The notes below the pieces were generated by a model. That model ran no database searches. It saw only the letters and a list, made by a program, of their open reading frames with translations, and had not been told where the DNA came from. Below are positions 32,056 to 41,194 of a stretch of DNA of 44,958 nucleotides, one piece after another; within the stretch, counting starts at the first letter, position 1, and every line of letters starts with the position of its first letter. The translations under genes were made by a program, and so were the position numbers. Source of the stretch: Verrucomicrobiota bacterium. GTDB lineage: Bacteria > Verrucomicrobiota > Verrucomicrobiia > Chthoniobacterales > Chthoniobacteraceae. The stretch lies in contig VFJQ01000025.1 of assembly GCA_009885995.1 (NCBI GenBank), positions 1 to 44,958 of the forward strand. The letters are read 5' to 3'.

Positions 32056-33144
32056 ATGAACTTCGCAATCGCAGCAGGGGGAACCGGCGGACATTTGTTC
32101 CCAGGACTCGCCGTCGGCGAGGTGCTCCGCGCGCGCGGTCACGAAGTCATGCTCATCGTTTCCGAGAAGGAGATCGATGCCATCGCGACGCAAGGCCGGG
32201 TTGAGTTTCGCGTCGAGAGAGTCCATGGGATCGGTCTCCAAGGAAGGTCGCCCGTCGCGTTGTTGAAGTTCGCGCTCAAATTCTACGCAGGTCTTCGCCA
32301 GTGCCGCGCGCTCTTCGCGGCGTTTCGACCCGCCGCCGTGCTCGGCATGGGAGGCTTCACGTCACTAGCGCCGATCCTCGCGGGACGAAAACGCAAGGTG
32401 CCGACGTTTGTGCATGACTCGAACGCGGTCCCCGGGAAGGCGAACAAAATTAACGCGCACTTCTGCACTGCGGTGCTGCTCGGCTTCGCGGAATGCGTGC
32501 AGCATTTTCCGAAACAGGAGTGCATCGTCACCGGCACGCCGGTGCGCAGTTCGCTAGCCCAGTCGGTGGATCGCGCACAGGCGCTCGAATCATTCGGACT
32601 GGATCTTACATCGAAGACTCTGCTCGTGATGGGTGGGAGCCAAGGCGCGCATGGCCTCAACATCGCCGTGTGCAGAGCGCTCGCTGCGATGAAGGCAGGT
32701 GAGCTTCAAGTCATCCATCTCGCGGGTCAGCAGGACGAAGAGATGGTCCGCGCCGCATACGCGAAGGCCGGCATGCGGGCATACGTCGCGCCGTTCTTCA
32801 ACCGTATGGAGAACGCTTATGGGGCCGCGGATTTCGCGATCGCGCGAAGCGGCGCGGCGAGCCTCACGGAACTGTCTCACTTCTCGCTCCCGTCGATTTT
32901 GATCCCGTATCCGTTTGCAGCGGAGGATCACCAGACGCTCAACGCGAAAATCTTCGAGCGCGCCGAAGCGGGTGTGCTCCTGCCCGAGCGCGAAGCAACT
33001 CCCGAGGTGCTCGCGCAAATAATCCGCGCGCTTCTCGATGAACCCGCCCGGCTAGCCGAGATGTCCGCGCGTGCCGGCGAACTGGCGCCGCGCGACGCCG
33101 CCGCGCGCGTGGCCGACGTCATCCTTTCCCACGCCACGCGATGA
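32056..33144 (+). CDS. murG: Lipid II synthase MurG
   Basis: A 362-residue GT-B glycosyltransferase (family 28) that transfers GlcNAc from UDP-GlcNAc to lipid I on the inner face of the membrane. The N-terminal AAGGTGGHLFPGLAVGEVL is the lipid I-binding G loop, GMGGFTSLAPILAG lies near residue 97, and the C-terminal donor half includes VMGGSQGAHGLNIAV, RSGAASLTEL and ILIPYPFAAEDHQTLNA. Its stop overlaps the murC-murB start (ATGA). Confidence 0.96.
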   Translation: MNFAIAAGGTGGHLFPGLAVGEVLRARGHEVMLIVSEKEIDAIATQGRVEFRVERVHGIGLQGRSPVALLKFALKFYAGLRQCRALFAAFRPAAVLGMGGFTSLAPILAGRKRKVPTFVHDSNAVPGKANKINAHFCTAVLLGFAECVQHFPKQECIVTGTPVRSSLAQSVDRAQALESFGLDLTSKTLLVMGGSQGAHGLNIAVCRALAAMKAGELQVIHLAGQQDEEMVRAAYAKAGMRAYVAPFFNRMENAYGAADFAIARSGAASLTELSHFSLPSILIPYPFAAEDHQTLNAKIFERAEAGVLLPEREATPEVLAQIIRALLDEPARLAEMSARAGELAPRDAAARVADVILSHATR

Positions 33145-35444
33145 AAGACACCGGGCAGATCCTCGCTGATATCCTCGTGGCAGGTGAGTTAAAGATTCAC
33201 CTGATCGGTGTCGCCGGTTCAGGCATGAGCGGTATCGCCGGCCTGCTGCTTGCACTGGGGCATCACGTGAGCGGCTCGGACAAGGCGGCAACGGTCGAGA
33301 CGGCGCGGCTCGCGTCGCTTGGGCTGCGCTTCCACCAAGGCCACGATGCGGCGAATGTGGCCGACGCGGACCTCGTGATCTTCTCCTCGGCGATCCGACC
33401 TGGAAATGTGGAATACGACGAAGCGGCGCGCAGTGGTCGCAACATGGCCCGGCGTGCCGACGCGCTCGCGGCGGTGATGAACTGCAAAAAAGGGGTCGTG
33501 GTCTGCGGGATGCACGGCAAGACGACGACGTCATCCATGGCCGCGCATATTTTGCGAGTGGGCGGTCTGCATCCGTCGCATTACGTCGGTGCGGAGATTC
33601 CGATCCTCGGGACGAATGCGCTGTGGGATCCGGAGGGTGAATACTTTGTGGCCGAAGGTGATGAGAGCGACGGCACGCTCGCGCTGTATCACGCCGAGCA
33701 CGCGATCGTGCTGAACATCGAGGAGGAGCATCTCGACTACTACGAGAACATCGATGCGATCGATACGGTCTATCGCCAGCTTTGCTCGCAGACGCGCAGG
33801 AACATCTTCTACTGCGCGGATGATGAGGGCGCGGTCCGCGTGTGCGCTGCGCTGCCGCGTGCGATCGGCTACGGCGAAAGCCATGCAGCCCGGTATCGTT
33901 TCGACGACGTTCATGCGAAGGACTTCCAATCGAGCTTCCGTGTCCTGTGCGACGGCGAGCCGCTCGGCGCGATCACGCTCAACGTGCCCGGCAAACACAA
34001 CGTGAGCAACGCACTCGGCGCCATCGCGCTCGCGACGGAGCTCGGCGTGCCCTTCGCGACGATCGCCGAGGCGCTCGAGTCCTTCCGCGGCGCGCGGCGG
34101 CGCTTCGAGATCAAGTATCGCAGTGAGCGCTACATGATCGTGGACGACTACGGCCACCACCCGAGCGAGATCCGCGCAACGCTCGCCACGGCGAAGAACA
34201 CCGGGCGCAGACGAGTGCTCTGCATGTTCCAGCCGCATCGCTACACGCGGACGCTGAAGCTGAAGGATGAGTTCGGCCGTGCGTTTCACGACGCCGATGT
34301 CGTCGTCGTCGCCGACGTGTATCCTGCGAGCGAGCCGCCGATTCCCGGCGTGAGCGGGCAGACGATCGTGGACGAAGCGGTGCGCGACGGGCATGACGAC
34401 ATTTCATTCCAGCCGGACCGGAAAAAACTCGCGCTGGACCTCGGTCGCCGGATCGAGCCCGGCGATTGCGTGATCAGCCTCGGTGCTGGCAACATCCATG
34501 AAGCCGGCACGGCTCTCGCGAAAGACGCCGCACTGCTCGATGAAATCCAGACGGTGATGGGCGCCGGCATCGCGAGGCTATACGAGCCGTTGGCGAAGCA
34601 CACGACGATGCGCATCGGCGGGCCCGCGCAGTTTTGGATTGAGCCGGAAACTGAAGAAGGGTTCGCGCGACTAGTGAGGTTCACGACCGAGCGGGCGATC
34701 CCGATATTCGTGATCGGACGCGGATCGAATCTGCTCGTGCGAGACGGCGGGATAAGGGGCGTCGTCGCACATCTTTGTCGTGGCGAATTTAAGAAAATAG
34801 AAGTGCGCGATGGGCACATCACGGTCGGCGTGGGCGTGAAGCAGAAGGAACTCGCCTACGCTGCGCGTGATGCACAGATCGGTGGGTTCGAGTGGCTCGA
34901 AGGAATCCCGGGGGATGTCGGCGGCGCACTGCGGATGAATGCGGGAGCGATGGGTGGCGAAACTTTCCGGCAAGTCGTGAGCGTGCGCTTCATCGATTCG
35001 CAGGGAGAGTTTCACATGAAAACTCCGGCAGAGATGGACGTGCGCTATCGCCACTGCGGCACGCTGGCGAAGAACTATGCGATTTCCGCTACGTTTGTCG
35101 GCAGCCCGAGCTCAGCGGAGGAGATCGAGAGAAGGCTCGCGGAGTCGATGCACAAGCGCCGCACGTCGCAGCCGAAGGAGTCGAGCGCCGGCTGCATTTT
35201 CAAGAACCCGGAGATGTGCCCGGCTGGAAAACTCATCGACGAGCTTGATCTCAAGGGCAGCCGCGTCGGCGGTGTGAAGGTGAGTGAAGTTCATGGCAAC
35301 TTCATCGTGAACGATGAACACGGCACAGCTGCGGACGTGCTCGCTTTAATCGAGCGGATCAAGGCCGAGGCGCTCGCGAAGCGTGGCATCCAACTCGAAA
35401 CCGAAGTGCAGATCGTCGGAGAAGAAAGGGGACTGCATGAGTGA
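33141..35444 (+). CDS. murC/murB: MurC-MurB fusion
   Basis: A 767-residue bifunctional protein. Residues 1 to about 465 are MurC (L-alanine ligase): IGVAGSGMSGIAGLLLALGH, P-loop CGMHGKTTTSSM, EGDESDGTL, and DDYGHHPSEIRATL. From about 475 the protein is MurB (UDP-N-acetylenolpyruvoylglucosamine reductase): HTTMRIGGPAQFWIEP, VIGRGSNLLVRDGG (FAD site), and EWLEGIPGDVGGALRMNAGA. The C-terminus has SAGCIFKNP with Cys685 where a Ser is the usual proton donor. No stop lies between the halves. Both halves keep their catalytic motifs, so consecutive cytoplasmic steps (MurB, then MurC) reside in one chain but in reverse order. Confidence 0.93.
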   Translation: MKDTGQILADILVAGELKIHLIGVAGSGMSGIAGLLLALGHHVSGSDKAATVETARLASLGLRFHQGHDAANVADADLVIFSSAIRPGNVEYDEAARSGRNMARRADALAAVMNCKKGVVVCGMHGKTTTSSMAAHILRVGGLHPSHYVGAEIPILGTNALWDPEGEYFVAEGDESDGTLALYHAEHAIVLNIEEEHLDYYENIDAIDTVYRQLCSQTRRNIFYCADDEGAVRVCAALPRAIGYGESHAARYRFDDVHAKDFQSSFRVLCDGEPLGAITLNVPGKHNVSNALGAIALATELGVPFATIAEALESFRGARRRFEIKYRSERYMIVDDYGHHPSEIRATLATAKNTGRRRVLCMFQPHRYTRTLKLKDEFGRAFHDADVVVVADVYPASEPPIPGVSGQTIVDEAVRDGHDDISFQPDRKKLALDLGRRIEPGDCVISLGAGNIHEAGTALAKDAALLDEIQTVMGAGIARLYEPLAKHTTMRIGGPAQFWIEPETEEGFARLVRFTTERAIPIFVIGRGSNLLVRDGGIRGVVAHLCRGEFKKIEVRDGHITVGVGVKQKELAYAARDAQIGGFEWLEGIPGDVGGALRMNAGAMGGETFRQVVSVRFIDSQGEFHMKTPAEMDVRYRHCGTLAKNYAISATFVGSPSSAEEIERRLAESMHKRRTSQPKESSAGCIFKNPEMCPAGKLIDELDLKGSRVGGVKVSEVHGNFIVNDEHGTAADVLALIERIKAEALAKRGIQLETEVQIVGEERGLHE

Positions 35445-35517
35445 CCGGCGCGCCGTTTTGGTGAAAGATCGCGCCGTGCCGCTCGTATGGGTGGCGATGA
35501 AACCAATCTCGATCAAC

Positions 35518-36453
35518 ATGTCTCTCGATCTAACAAACAAGAAAATCGCGGTGCTGATGGGCGGTCCGGGCTCAGAGCGCAAAGTCTCGCTCAAGTCTGG
35601 TGAGGGTGTCGTCGAAGCGCTGCGATCGCTTGGCGCGGATTCCATTTCCGTCATCGTGGATGACGCGACCTTCGTGGTGCCGGTGGGCGTCGAACTCGCC
35701 TTCAACGTCATTCATGGCACGTTCGGCGAAGACGGACAGGTGCAGCGCATTCTCGAATCGCGCGGGATTCCCTACACGGGCGAAGGTGTCGCCGGTAGCG
35801 AAGTGGCCATCGACAAGATCGCGACGAAGCGCCGCTTCCAGGCGTGCGGCGTGCCGACCGCGGCGTTTGAGGTGATCGCCGCGACCGCGCGACCGACGCT
35901 GCCGTTGCCGTTTGTGATCAAGGCGCCGCGTGAGGGGTCGAGCGTGGGCGTGTATGTCGTGAAGGACGAAACGACGCTCGCGGAGTCATTGGCGGACGCC
36001 GTGAAATACAGCGGCGAGTTGCTCGTGGAGGACTACGTCGAAGGTCGCGAACTGACGGTTGGGATCGTCGGCGGGGAAGCGCTGCCGATCATCGAGATTC
36101 GGCCGAAGAAGGCGGGCGAGTTCTATGACTTCGCAAACAAATACAACTTCCTCGCTCCGCAAGCTGCGGGCGCCGATCACATTTGCCCGGCGCCGCTTCC
36201 GGACGAAGTCACGAAGCGCGTCCAGCAAGCGGCACTCGCGGCGCATCGCGCGCTTGGGCTTGAGGTTTATTCGCGTGTGGACGTGCTGCTCGCGGTCGAT
36301 GGCACGCCGTTCGTTCTCGAGATCAATACGATCCCCGGCATGACTCCCGTCAGCCTGCTGCCCGAGGCCGCAAAGGCCGCGGGCATTTCGTATCCGGAAC
36401 TTTGTCGCCGCATCATCGAACTCTCACTCACTCGCTTCGCTCGAAACCCATGA
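35518..36453 (+). CDS. ddl: D-alanine--D-alanine ligase
   Basis: A 311-residue ATP-grasp enzyme. Key pieces are VLMGGPGSERKVSLKSG near residues 11-27, FNVIHGTFGEDGQVQ, KAPREGSSVGVYVVK, the ATP-grasp LLVEDYVEGRELTVGIV, and LEINTIPGMTPVSLLPEAA. The Ser-Glu-Arg of the D-Ala site is retained. Upstream starts exist (ATG at 35437 overlapping the murC-murB stop, and 35500), but the family begins close to KKIAVLMGG, favouring 35518. The 73-base gap after murC-murB is the widest inside the cluster after mraZ, unless the earlier start is used. Confidence 0.93.
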   Translation: MSLDLTNKKIAVLMGGPGSERKVSLKSGEGVVEALRSLGADSISVIVDDATFVVPVGVELAFNVIHGTFGEDGQVQRILESRGIPYTGEGVAGSEVAIDKIATKRRFQACGVPTAAFEVIAATARPTLPLPFVIKAPREGSSVGVYVVKDETTLAESLADAVKYSGELLVEDYVEGRELTVGIVGGEALPIIEIRPKKAGEFYDFANKYNFLAPQAAGADHICPAPLPDEVTKRVQQAALAAHRALGLEVYSRVDVLLAVDGTPFVLEINTIPGMTPVSLLPEAAKAAGISYPELCRRIIELSLTRFARNP

Positions 36454-37538
36454 ACGGAAAGATTCGCAATCAACGCCTGTCCAGCAACCGCATGCGCAAG
36501 CAGCAGCATTTGCTCGAGGTCTCCGTGCGCGCAGGGAAGGCACGATCGATCCGCAACCGGGCGATCGCATCGATCACGTGCAAGACGATCTTCTTTGTCG
36601 GGCTTGCACTCGGCGCGTGGATCGGCGGGCAGGAGGCGCTGCGCCGGTTCGTGTGGGAGAATCCAGAACTCGCTCTGAGCGATATCCGCGTTTCGACCGA
36701 CGGTGCGTTGCAGCGCGATCAGATCCTGCAGGCGGGTGGCGTGTGGGCTGGGGTGAACATCTTTAAAGTGGACACGGATCGTGCGCGTGAGGGGATCGAC
36801 AAGTTGCCACAAGTGGAGCGTGTAGAGATTCAGATCGTCCGACCTAACCGTGTGGATATCACCGTCACCGAGCGACGACCGATCGCATGGGTGACGGAAC
36901 GCGCCGATGAGATTCCCACCGCGAGCGAAAAGTCGTGGCTCATCGATGCCCGCGGCGTGGTGATGAAGACCAAGCGAATGCTCGAAGAGTATTTCCATCT
37001 GCCGCACATCAGCGGTGTGCCGGTGGCGGACTTTGTCGCGGGACAGCGCGTGAATACGGTCGAGATGCAAGCTGCACTTGAGATCGTGCGACTCGACGCC
37101 GACAACACGCGCTGGCAGGCGAGAAACCTCGATCTTTCCAAGGGCTACTGTGTCATCGTCACCGACCAGAACCACGCGAAGATCACGTTTGGACTCGACG
37201 AGATCGACCAGCAAATCGACCGGCTATTGCGATACCTTGATCGAGCCGATGCGGAGAAAAAGGAAATCCAGACTGTGAACCTGCTCGTGCGGAAGAATAC
37301 GCCGGTGACATTCCACGTGCCGGAAGAAGACGCACTGCCAACCGCGCCTGCTCCGCCCGTTCCGCCGCCGGAAGAGAAACTCAAATCAAGAGAAACGCCC
37401 GTCGCGAAACCGGTGATCCCAGTGGCGAAAGCCGTGCCGGTTGCGACGCCTGCGTCCGCGAAAACGAAGAGTGACAATCGGTCTTCGTCCCGCGCTAAAT
37501 CCACCCCGGTGTCAGTCCGCAAACCATTCCGCCGCTAA
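36450..37538 (+). CDS. ftsQ: Cell division protein FtsQ
   Basis: A 362-residue bitopic protein. The basic cytoplasmic tail (about 1-42) leads to a span near 43-65 (ASITCKTIFFVGLALGAWIG). A POTRA domain follows at about 75-150 (LSDIRVSTDGALQRDQIL, then LPQVERVEIQIVRPNRVDIT and VTERRPIAWV), then the beta domain with SWLIDARGVVMKTK. The C-terminal 70 residues are Pro, Lys and Ser-rich, an unusual extension. FtsQ bridges early and late divisome proteins. The ATG overlaps the ddl stop, and the TAA overlaps the ftsA ATG. Confidence 0.9.
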   Translation: MNGKIRNQRLSSNRMRKQQHLLEVSVRAGKARSIRNRAIASITCKTIFFVGLALGAWIGGQEALRRFVWENPELALSDIRVSTDGALQRDQILQAGGVWAGVNIFKVDTDRAREGIDKLPQVERVEIQIVRPNRVDITVTERRPIAWVTERADEIPTASEKSWLIDARGVVMKTKRMLEEYFHLPHISGVPVADFVAGQRVNTVEMQAALEIVRLDADNTRWQARNLDLSKGYCVIVTDQNHAKITFGLDEIDQQIDRLLRYLDRADAEKKEIQTVNLLVRKNTPVTFHVPEEDALPTAPAPPVPPPEEKLKSRETPVAKPVIPVAKAVPVATPASAKTKSDNRSSSRAKSTPVSVRKPFRR

Positions 37539-38761
37539 TGCCAAACGAAGACTTCATCGTCGGTCTCGAAATCGGAACTTCGAAGGTATGCGCTGTCGTC
37601 GCCGAAGGGCGACCAGACGGCACGGTCAAGATCAACGGCGTCGGCTATGCGCCATCGCGCGGGGTGCGCAAGGGCGAGATCGTGGACTTCGAAACCGCAG
37701 GCAAGTGCGTGCGCGAGGCGCTCGCCGACGCGGAGGAGAAGAGCGACATCATGATCGGCAGCGTGTATCTCGCGGTGAGCGGTGGACACATCGAGAGCTT
37801 CAATAATCGCGGCTTGGTGAACATCCCGCCGGAACGGGAGGAGATTTGTGAAGACGATTTCGAGGAAGTGCAGGCCGCGGCGCGAGAAGTGAGCATTCCG
37901 CCGCCGAACCAGTTTCTGCATTCCGTTCTGCAGCACTACTATGTTGATGGGCAGGATGGTGTCTTGAACCCGATCGGCATGATGGGGACTGCGCTCGAGG
38001 CGGACTTCCACATCATCCACGGTGTCGGCACGCGGATTAAGAATAGCATCCGTTGCGTGAAGGAACTCGATATCGAAGTTGAGGATGTCGTCTTCGGCCC
38101 GCTCGCGAGCGCGCAGGTGGTGTTGGATATGGATCAGAAGAACCAAGGTGCGCTCGTCATCGATGTGGGCGCAGGGACGACGGGCTATGTCGTCTATGCC
38201 GACGGCGCAGTGAAACACAGCGGCTGCCTCGCTGTAGGTGGGGACCACATCACGAACGACCTTTCACTTGGCTTGCGTATCCCGATGGCGCGCGCGGAGA
38301 AATTGAAGACTGAAGAGGGCAGCGTGCGGCTCGGGCGATCGTCGCCTGGCGAGCGGGTCGTGCTAAAGGACGAGACGGGATTTGCGGGCAAGGAGATCGA
38401 GCGCGAGATGCTCAATACGATCATCCACTGCCGGGTGCGCGAGACATTTGAGTTGGTGAAGAAGCGGCTCGACGAGAGTGGCGCGAGCATGGATTTTTTG
38501 GGTGCGGGCGTGCAACTCACGGGCGGTAGTTCAACGATGGTGGGCATCGATGAACTGGCGCAGGAGATCTTCGGTCTGCCTGTCCACCTCACGTGTGTGA
38601 AGGGCACGATGTCCGGACCCACCAATGCCTTCGACAATCCGCAGTATTCTTGCGCCATCGGTGTCGTGAAATATGCGCACGCAATGACTGCGGGGATCCG
38701 GCGACCTGGCTTGTTCCGTCGCATCGCGCGGCGAATTCCGTTTTTCAACAACCTCCTCTAG
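37538..38761 (+). CDS. ftsA: Cell division protein FtsA
   Basis: A 407-residue actin-like ATPase that anchors FtsZ at the membrane. It has VGLEIGTSKVCAVVAEG (phosphate-1), LVIDVGAGTTGYVVYADG (phosphate-2), GGDHITNDLSLGL, and VQLTGGSSTMVGID (adenosine motif). Subdomain 1C is at about 85-165. The C-terminal GLFRRIARRIPFFNNLL is an amphipathic membrane-targeting helix, preserved here. It precedes ftsZ by 12 bases. Confidence 0.95.
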   Translation: MPNEDFIVGLEIGTSKVCAVVAEGRPDGTVKINGVGYAPSRGVRKGEIVDFETAGKCVREALADAEEKSDIMIGSVYLAVSGGHIESFNNRGLVNIPPEREEICEDDFEEVQAAAREVSIPPPNQFLHSVLQHYYVDGQDGVLNPIGMMGTALEADFHIIHGVGTRIKNSIRCVKELDIEVEDVVFGPLASAQVVLDMDQKNQGALVIDVGAGTTGYVVYADGAVKHSGCLAVGGDHITNDLSLGLRIPMARAEKLKTEEGSVRLGRSSPGERVVLKDETGFAGKEIEREMLNTIIHCRVRETFELVKKRLDESGASMDFLGAGVQLTGGSSTMVGIDELAQEIFGLPVHLTCVKGTMSGPTNAFDNPQYSCAIGVVKYAHAMTAGIRRPGLFRRIARRIPFFNNLL

Positions 38762-38773
38762 CCCATCCACTCC

Positions 38774-40090
38774 ATGATCGAACTGCCTCGCTCCACTCCG
38801 TCGAATTCCGAACTGAACATCAAGGTCATCGGGTTGGGCGGTGCTGGCGCAAACGTCGCCGACCGCCTCCAACTCGATGGGTTGGATGGCGCCGAGTTGA
38901 TCGCGATGAACACTGACACCCAATCGCTCGTGGGAAGCGTCGCGTCGGTGAAGGTGCAGCTCGGTCGTGACACGACGCGCGGTCTTGGCGCCGGCGGCGA
39001 TCCGGAACTCGGCTACGCTGCGGCGGACGAATCGGCGGACGAGATCAAAGCGGCGCTTGAAGGCGCGTCGATGGTGTTCATCTGCGCCGGGCTCGGTGGT
39101 GGCACCGGCTCCGGCGCGGCGCCGCTGATTGCAAATTTCGCGCGGCAACAACGCGCACTCGTCGTCGCCTTTGTGACGATGCCGTTCACTTTCGAGGGCC
39201 GTCGTCGTATGGCGCAGGCTGAAGAAGCGCTCGAGTCTCTCCGGCAGCAGGCGGACGTGATAATCTGCTTCGAGAACGATCGAATGGGCGATGCGGTAAA
39301 TCCTCGCGCTGGCATCCAGGACGCATTCGTTGCTGCCGATCAGACCATCGTTAGTGGCGTGCGCGCGATCGCGGGGATCCTCCGGCGGCGCGGCTTGATC
39401 CACGCTGGGCTCGACGAGATCGCGACCGTATTGCGCACGCAAAATTCGCGGAGTCTTTTCGGCTTTGGCGAAGCAGACGGCGACAACCGCGCGCATGTCG
39501 CGATCGAGCGGGCGCTGCGAAACCCGTTGATGGATCGAGGGCGGTTGCTGGCGGACGTGCAGAGCATCCTCGTCCACGTCGCTGGTGGTCCATCGATGAC
39601 GCTAAACGAGGTGACGCTGCTCATGGAAGAGTTGAATCGTCATGTTAGCGACAGCACGCGGCTCTTGTTCAGCACGGCGGTCGATCCGCAACTTGGCGGC
39701 AAGATGTGCGTCGCGATCCTCGGTGCGCTCGGCGCGTTCGAGCGGCTTCCGGAGTCGGTGCCGCGCCCTGCGAAGGCGCTCCCGCCTCCTGTTATGGCGC
39801 CGGTGCCCGAACGTGAATGGATCGCGGTCGCGCCTCCGCCAAAGCTTGAGGAATGTCCGAAAACTGAACCCGATGGAGCCGTTGCGGAGCCGGTCGCTGC
39901 AGTAGCGCCGCGCGTCGCACGCGTGGGCAGGAGCGGGCTGCAGCAAAAGCCGACGCGCGAGCAGAAGCAGGAGCAGATGACCTTTGAGCCGGTGAATCGC
40001 GGGCGATTTGAAAAAAGCGAGCCGACAATCGTGGATGGTCAGGATCTCGATGTGCCGGCGTTCATGCGGATGAATGTTCGTGTGAAATAG
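38774..40090 (+). CDS. ftsZ: Cell division GTPase FtsZ, divergent
   Basis: A 438-residue tubulin-like GTPase. The GTP-binding domain begins KVIGLGGAGANVADRL (canonical G-V-G-G-G-G-G-N, here two Gly to Ala changes). The tubulin signature is GGGTGSGAAP (usual GGGTGTGAAP), and NDR of the ribose-side loop is kept as FENDRMGDAV. The T7 synergy loop, normally N-x-D-F-A-D in other FtsZs, reads HAGLDEI at 210-216, so the first Asp is Gly and the second Glu. The linker runs from about 325 to 425, and the conserved C-terminal peptide DLDVPAFMR, which binds FtsA, is intact. Position and C-terminus support FtsZ; GTPase activity may be reduced. Confidence 0.93.
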   Translation: MIELPRSTPSNSELNIKVIGLGGAGANVADRLQLDGLDGAELIAMNTDTQSLVGSVASVKVQLGRDTTRGLGAGGDPELGYAAADESADEIKAALEGASMVFICAGLGGGTGSGAAPLIANFARQQRALVVAFVTMPFTFEGRRRMAQAEEALESLRQQADVIICFENDRMGDAVNPRAGIQDAFVAADQTIVSGVRAIAGILRRRGLIHAGLDEIATVLRTQNSRSLFGFGEADGDNRAHVAIERALRNPLMDRGRLLADVQSILVHVAGGPSMTLNEVTLLMEELNRHVSDSTRLLFSTAVDPQLGGKMCVAILGALGAFERLPESVPRPAKALPPPVMAPVPEREWIAVAPPPKLEECPKTEPDGAVAEPVAAVAPRVARVGRSGLQQKPTREQKQEQMTFEPVNRGRFEKSEPTIVDGQDLDVPAFMRMNVRVK

Positions 40091-40126
40091 TCCGTCAAGG
40101 GAGCCAGAAATTTACCACTAATCGCC

Positions 40127-40672
40127 ATGCAAACTCGCACGCTTCTCTTCGCTATCGCCGGCATCCTTTCCGCAACGGCCAATTCCCACGCGCAGGTCAA
40201 AGTGATCAGCGCCTACTACGGTCGGCAGAGCCCGGAAAAGAGCATCGATGTGAAGGAACTCATGCAAAAGAAGTTCGATCTGGGTTTGTATCAGTTCCGG
40301 TTGGAGCCGTCCGTTCTCGGTGTGAACCCAAACCCGAAGCGCCAGAACGCGCTCATCGTCCAATACAGCTACGGTGGGCAGAAGGCCTTCGCGCAGGCTA
40401 AGGATGGGGAAGTCTTCGCCCTGCCCGGGTTGGGTGCACCGCGCCCGTCAGCAGGGACGCCGTTGAGATTCCAGAACGGCTCCGCGCGCGTGACCTACGT
40501 GTATGAATTGAATCGCTGGGGAGCGTGGCAGTGGAAGGCACAACTCGATCCCGGGTCTGTTTACGCAGCTCGCGGTCAGGCTGGTGACAACTGGATTGTG
40601 ACCGATCGCAATGGCCGTGTGCTTCGCCAAGTCCGAGTCTCAGCAGGGATGGCCCCAATCTATTTGCGATAG
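40127..40672 (+). CDS. Secreted hypothetical protein
   Basis: A 181-residue protein with a Sec signal peptide of 22 or 23 residues (MQTRTLLFAIAGILSATANS, cleavage after HA). The mature part is rich in Tyr, Gln and basic residues, with two related strands (ALIVQYSYGGQKAFAQAKDG, YVYELNRWGAWQWKAQLDP). No family is recognised. It could be a small periplasmic beta-rich protein. It begins 36 bases after the ftsZ stop on the same strand with no clear terminator between them, so low-level read-through is possible. Confidence 0.7.
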   Translation: MQTRTLLFAIAGILSATANSHAQVKVISAYYGRQSPEKSIDVKELMQKKFDLGLYQFRLEPSVLGVNPNPKRQNALIVQYSYGGQKAFAQAKDGEVFALPGLGAPRPSAGTPLRFQNGSARVTYVYELNRWGAWQWKAQLDPGSVYAARGQAGDNWIVTDRNGRVLRQVRVSAGMAPIYLR

Positions 40673-40675
40673 CGT

Positions 40676-40999
40676 TTACCAGCGGTTCACGACGCTTCTC
40701 AGATCTTCGAGCAAGGTCTCGATCCGCTTGAGATCACGACGGCGAGCCTTCTCGGGCTTGATATTGAGCGAGCGCATCAAGAGCAGCATATCCCGCAGGT
40801 CGTGGGTTCGTTCGCGGGGGTGATCGTGCTGCTCGGCCTTGCTGGAAACCAGAGTCGAGACATGAGCGATCTCGCTTTCGATCGCTGCGGTGTAGCGCTT
40901 CACCAACTCACGGAAGGCGCGCCGGATGGACGCCAACTCATCAAGCACCGGCTTGATTGGGAGCGTGTCTTTGGCTCGGGATCTGGAGCTCGATTTCAC
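40676..40999 (-). CDS. Small helical hypothetical protein
   Basis: A basic protein of about 107 residues, almost entirely helical: PVLDELASIRRAFRELVKRY, then TAAIESEIAHVSTLV, and the tail MRSLNIKPEKARRRDLKRIE. No membrane span, no known family. The ATG at 41098 would add 33 residues of Ser/Cys/Thr-rich sequence with non-coding character, so an internal GTG at 40999 is preferred; the start remains uncertain. It is encoded opposite to its neighbours, and its stop is 3 bases from that of the secreted protein. Confidence 0.5.
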   Translation of the reverse strand: MKSSSRSRAKDTLPIKPVLDELASIRRAFRELVKRYTAAIESEIAHVSTLVSSKAEQHDHPRERTHDLRDMLLLMRSLNIKPEKARRRDLKRIETLLEDLRSVVNRW

Positions 41000-41194
41000 G
41001 CGAGCAGTGGCGCACTTCAGCCCACTTGCAGTCAACCACGTGAATGCAACATCTGCGTGGCAAGGGCGCGACTCGACTTGCGAGCCGCCGGTGCTCATCC
41101 GGCCACATTCAGCGAATGTTACAGGACTGTGAAATTAGCATTCGGAGCGAGCATGACTTTGACTTTCCGGCTCAGGTGCTGATTTGATCAGCCC

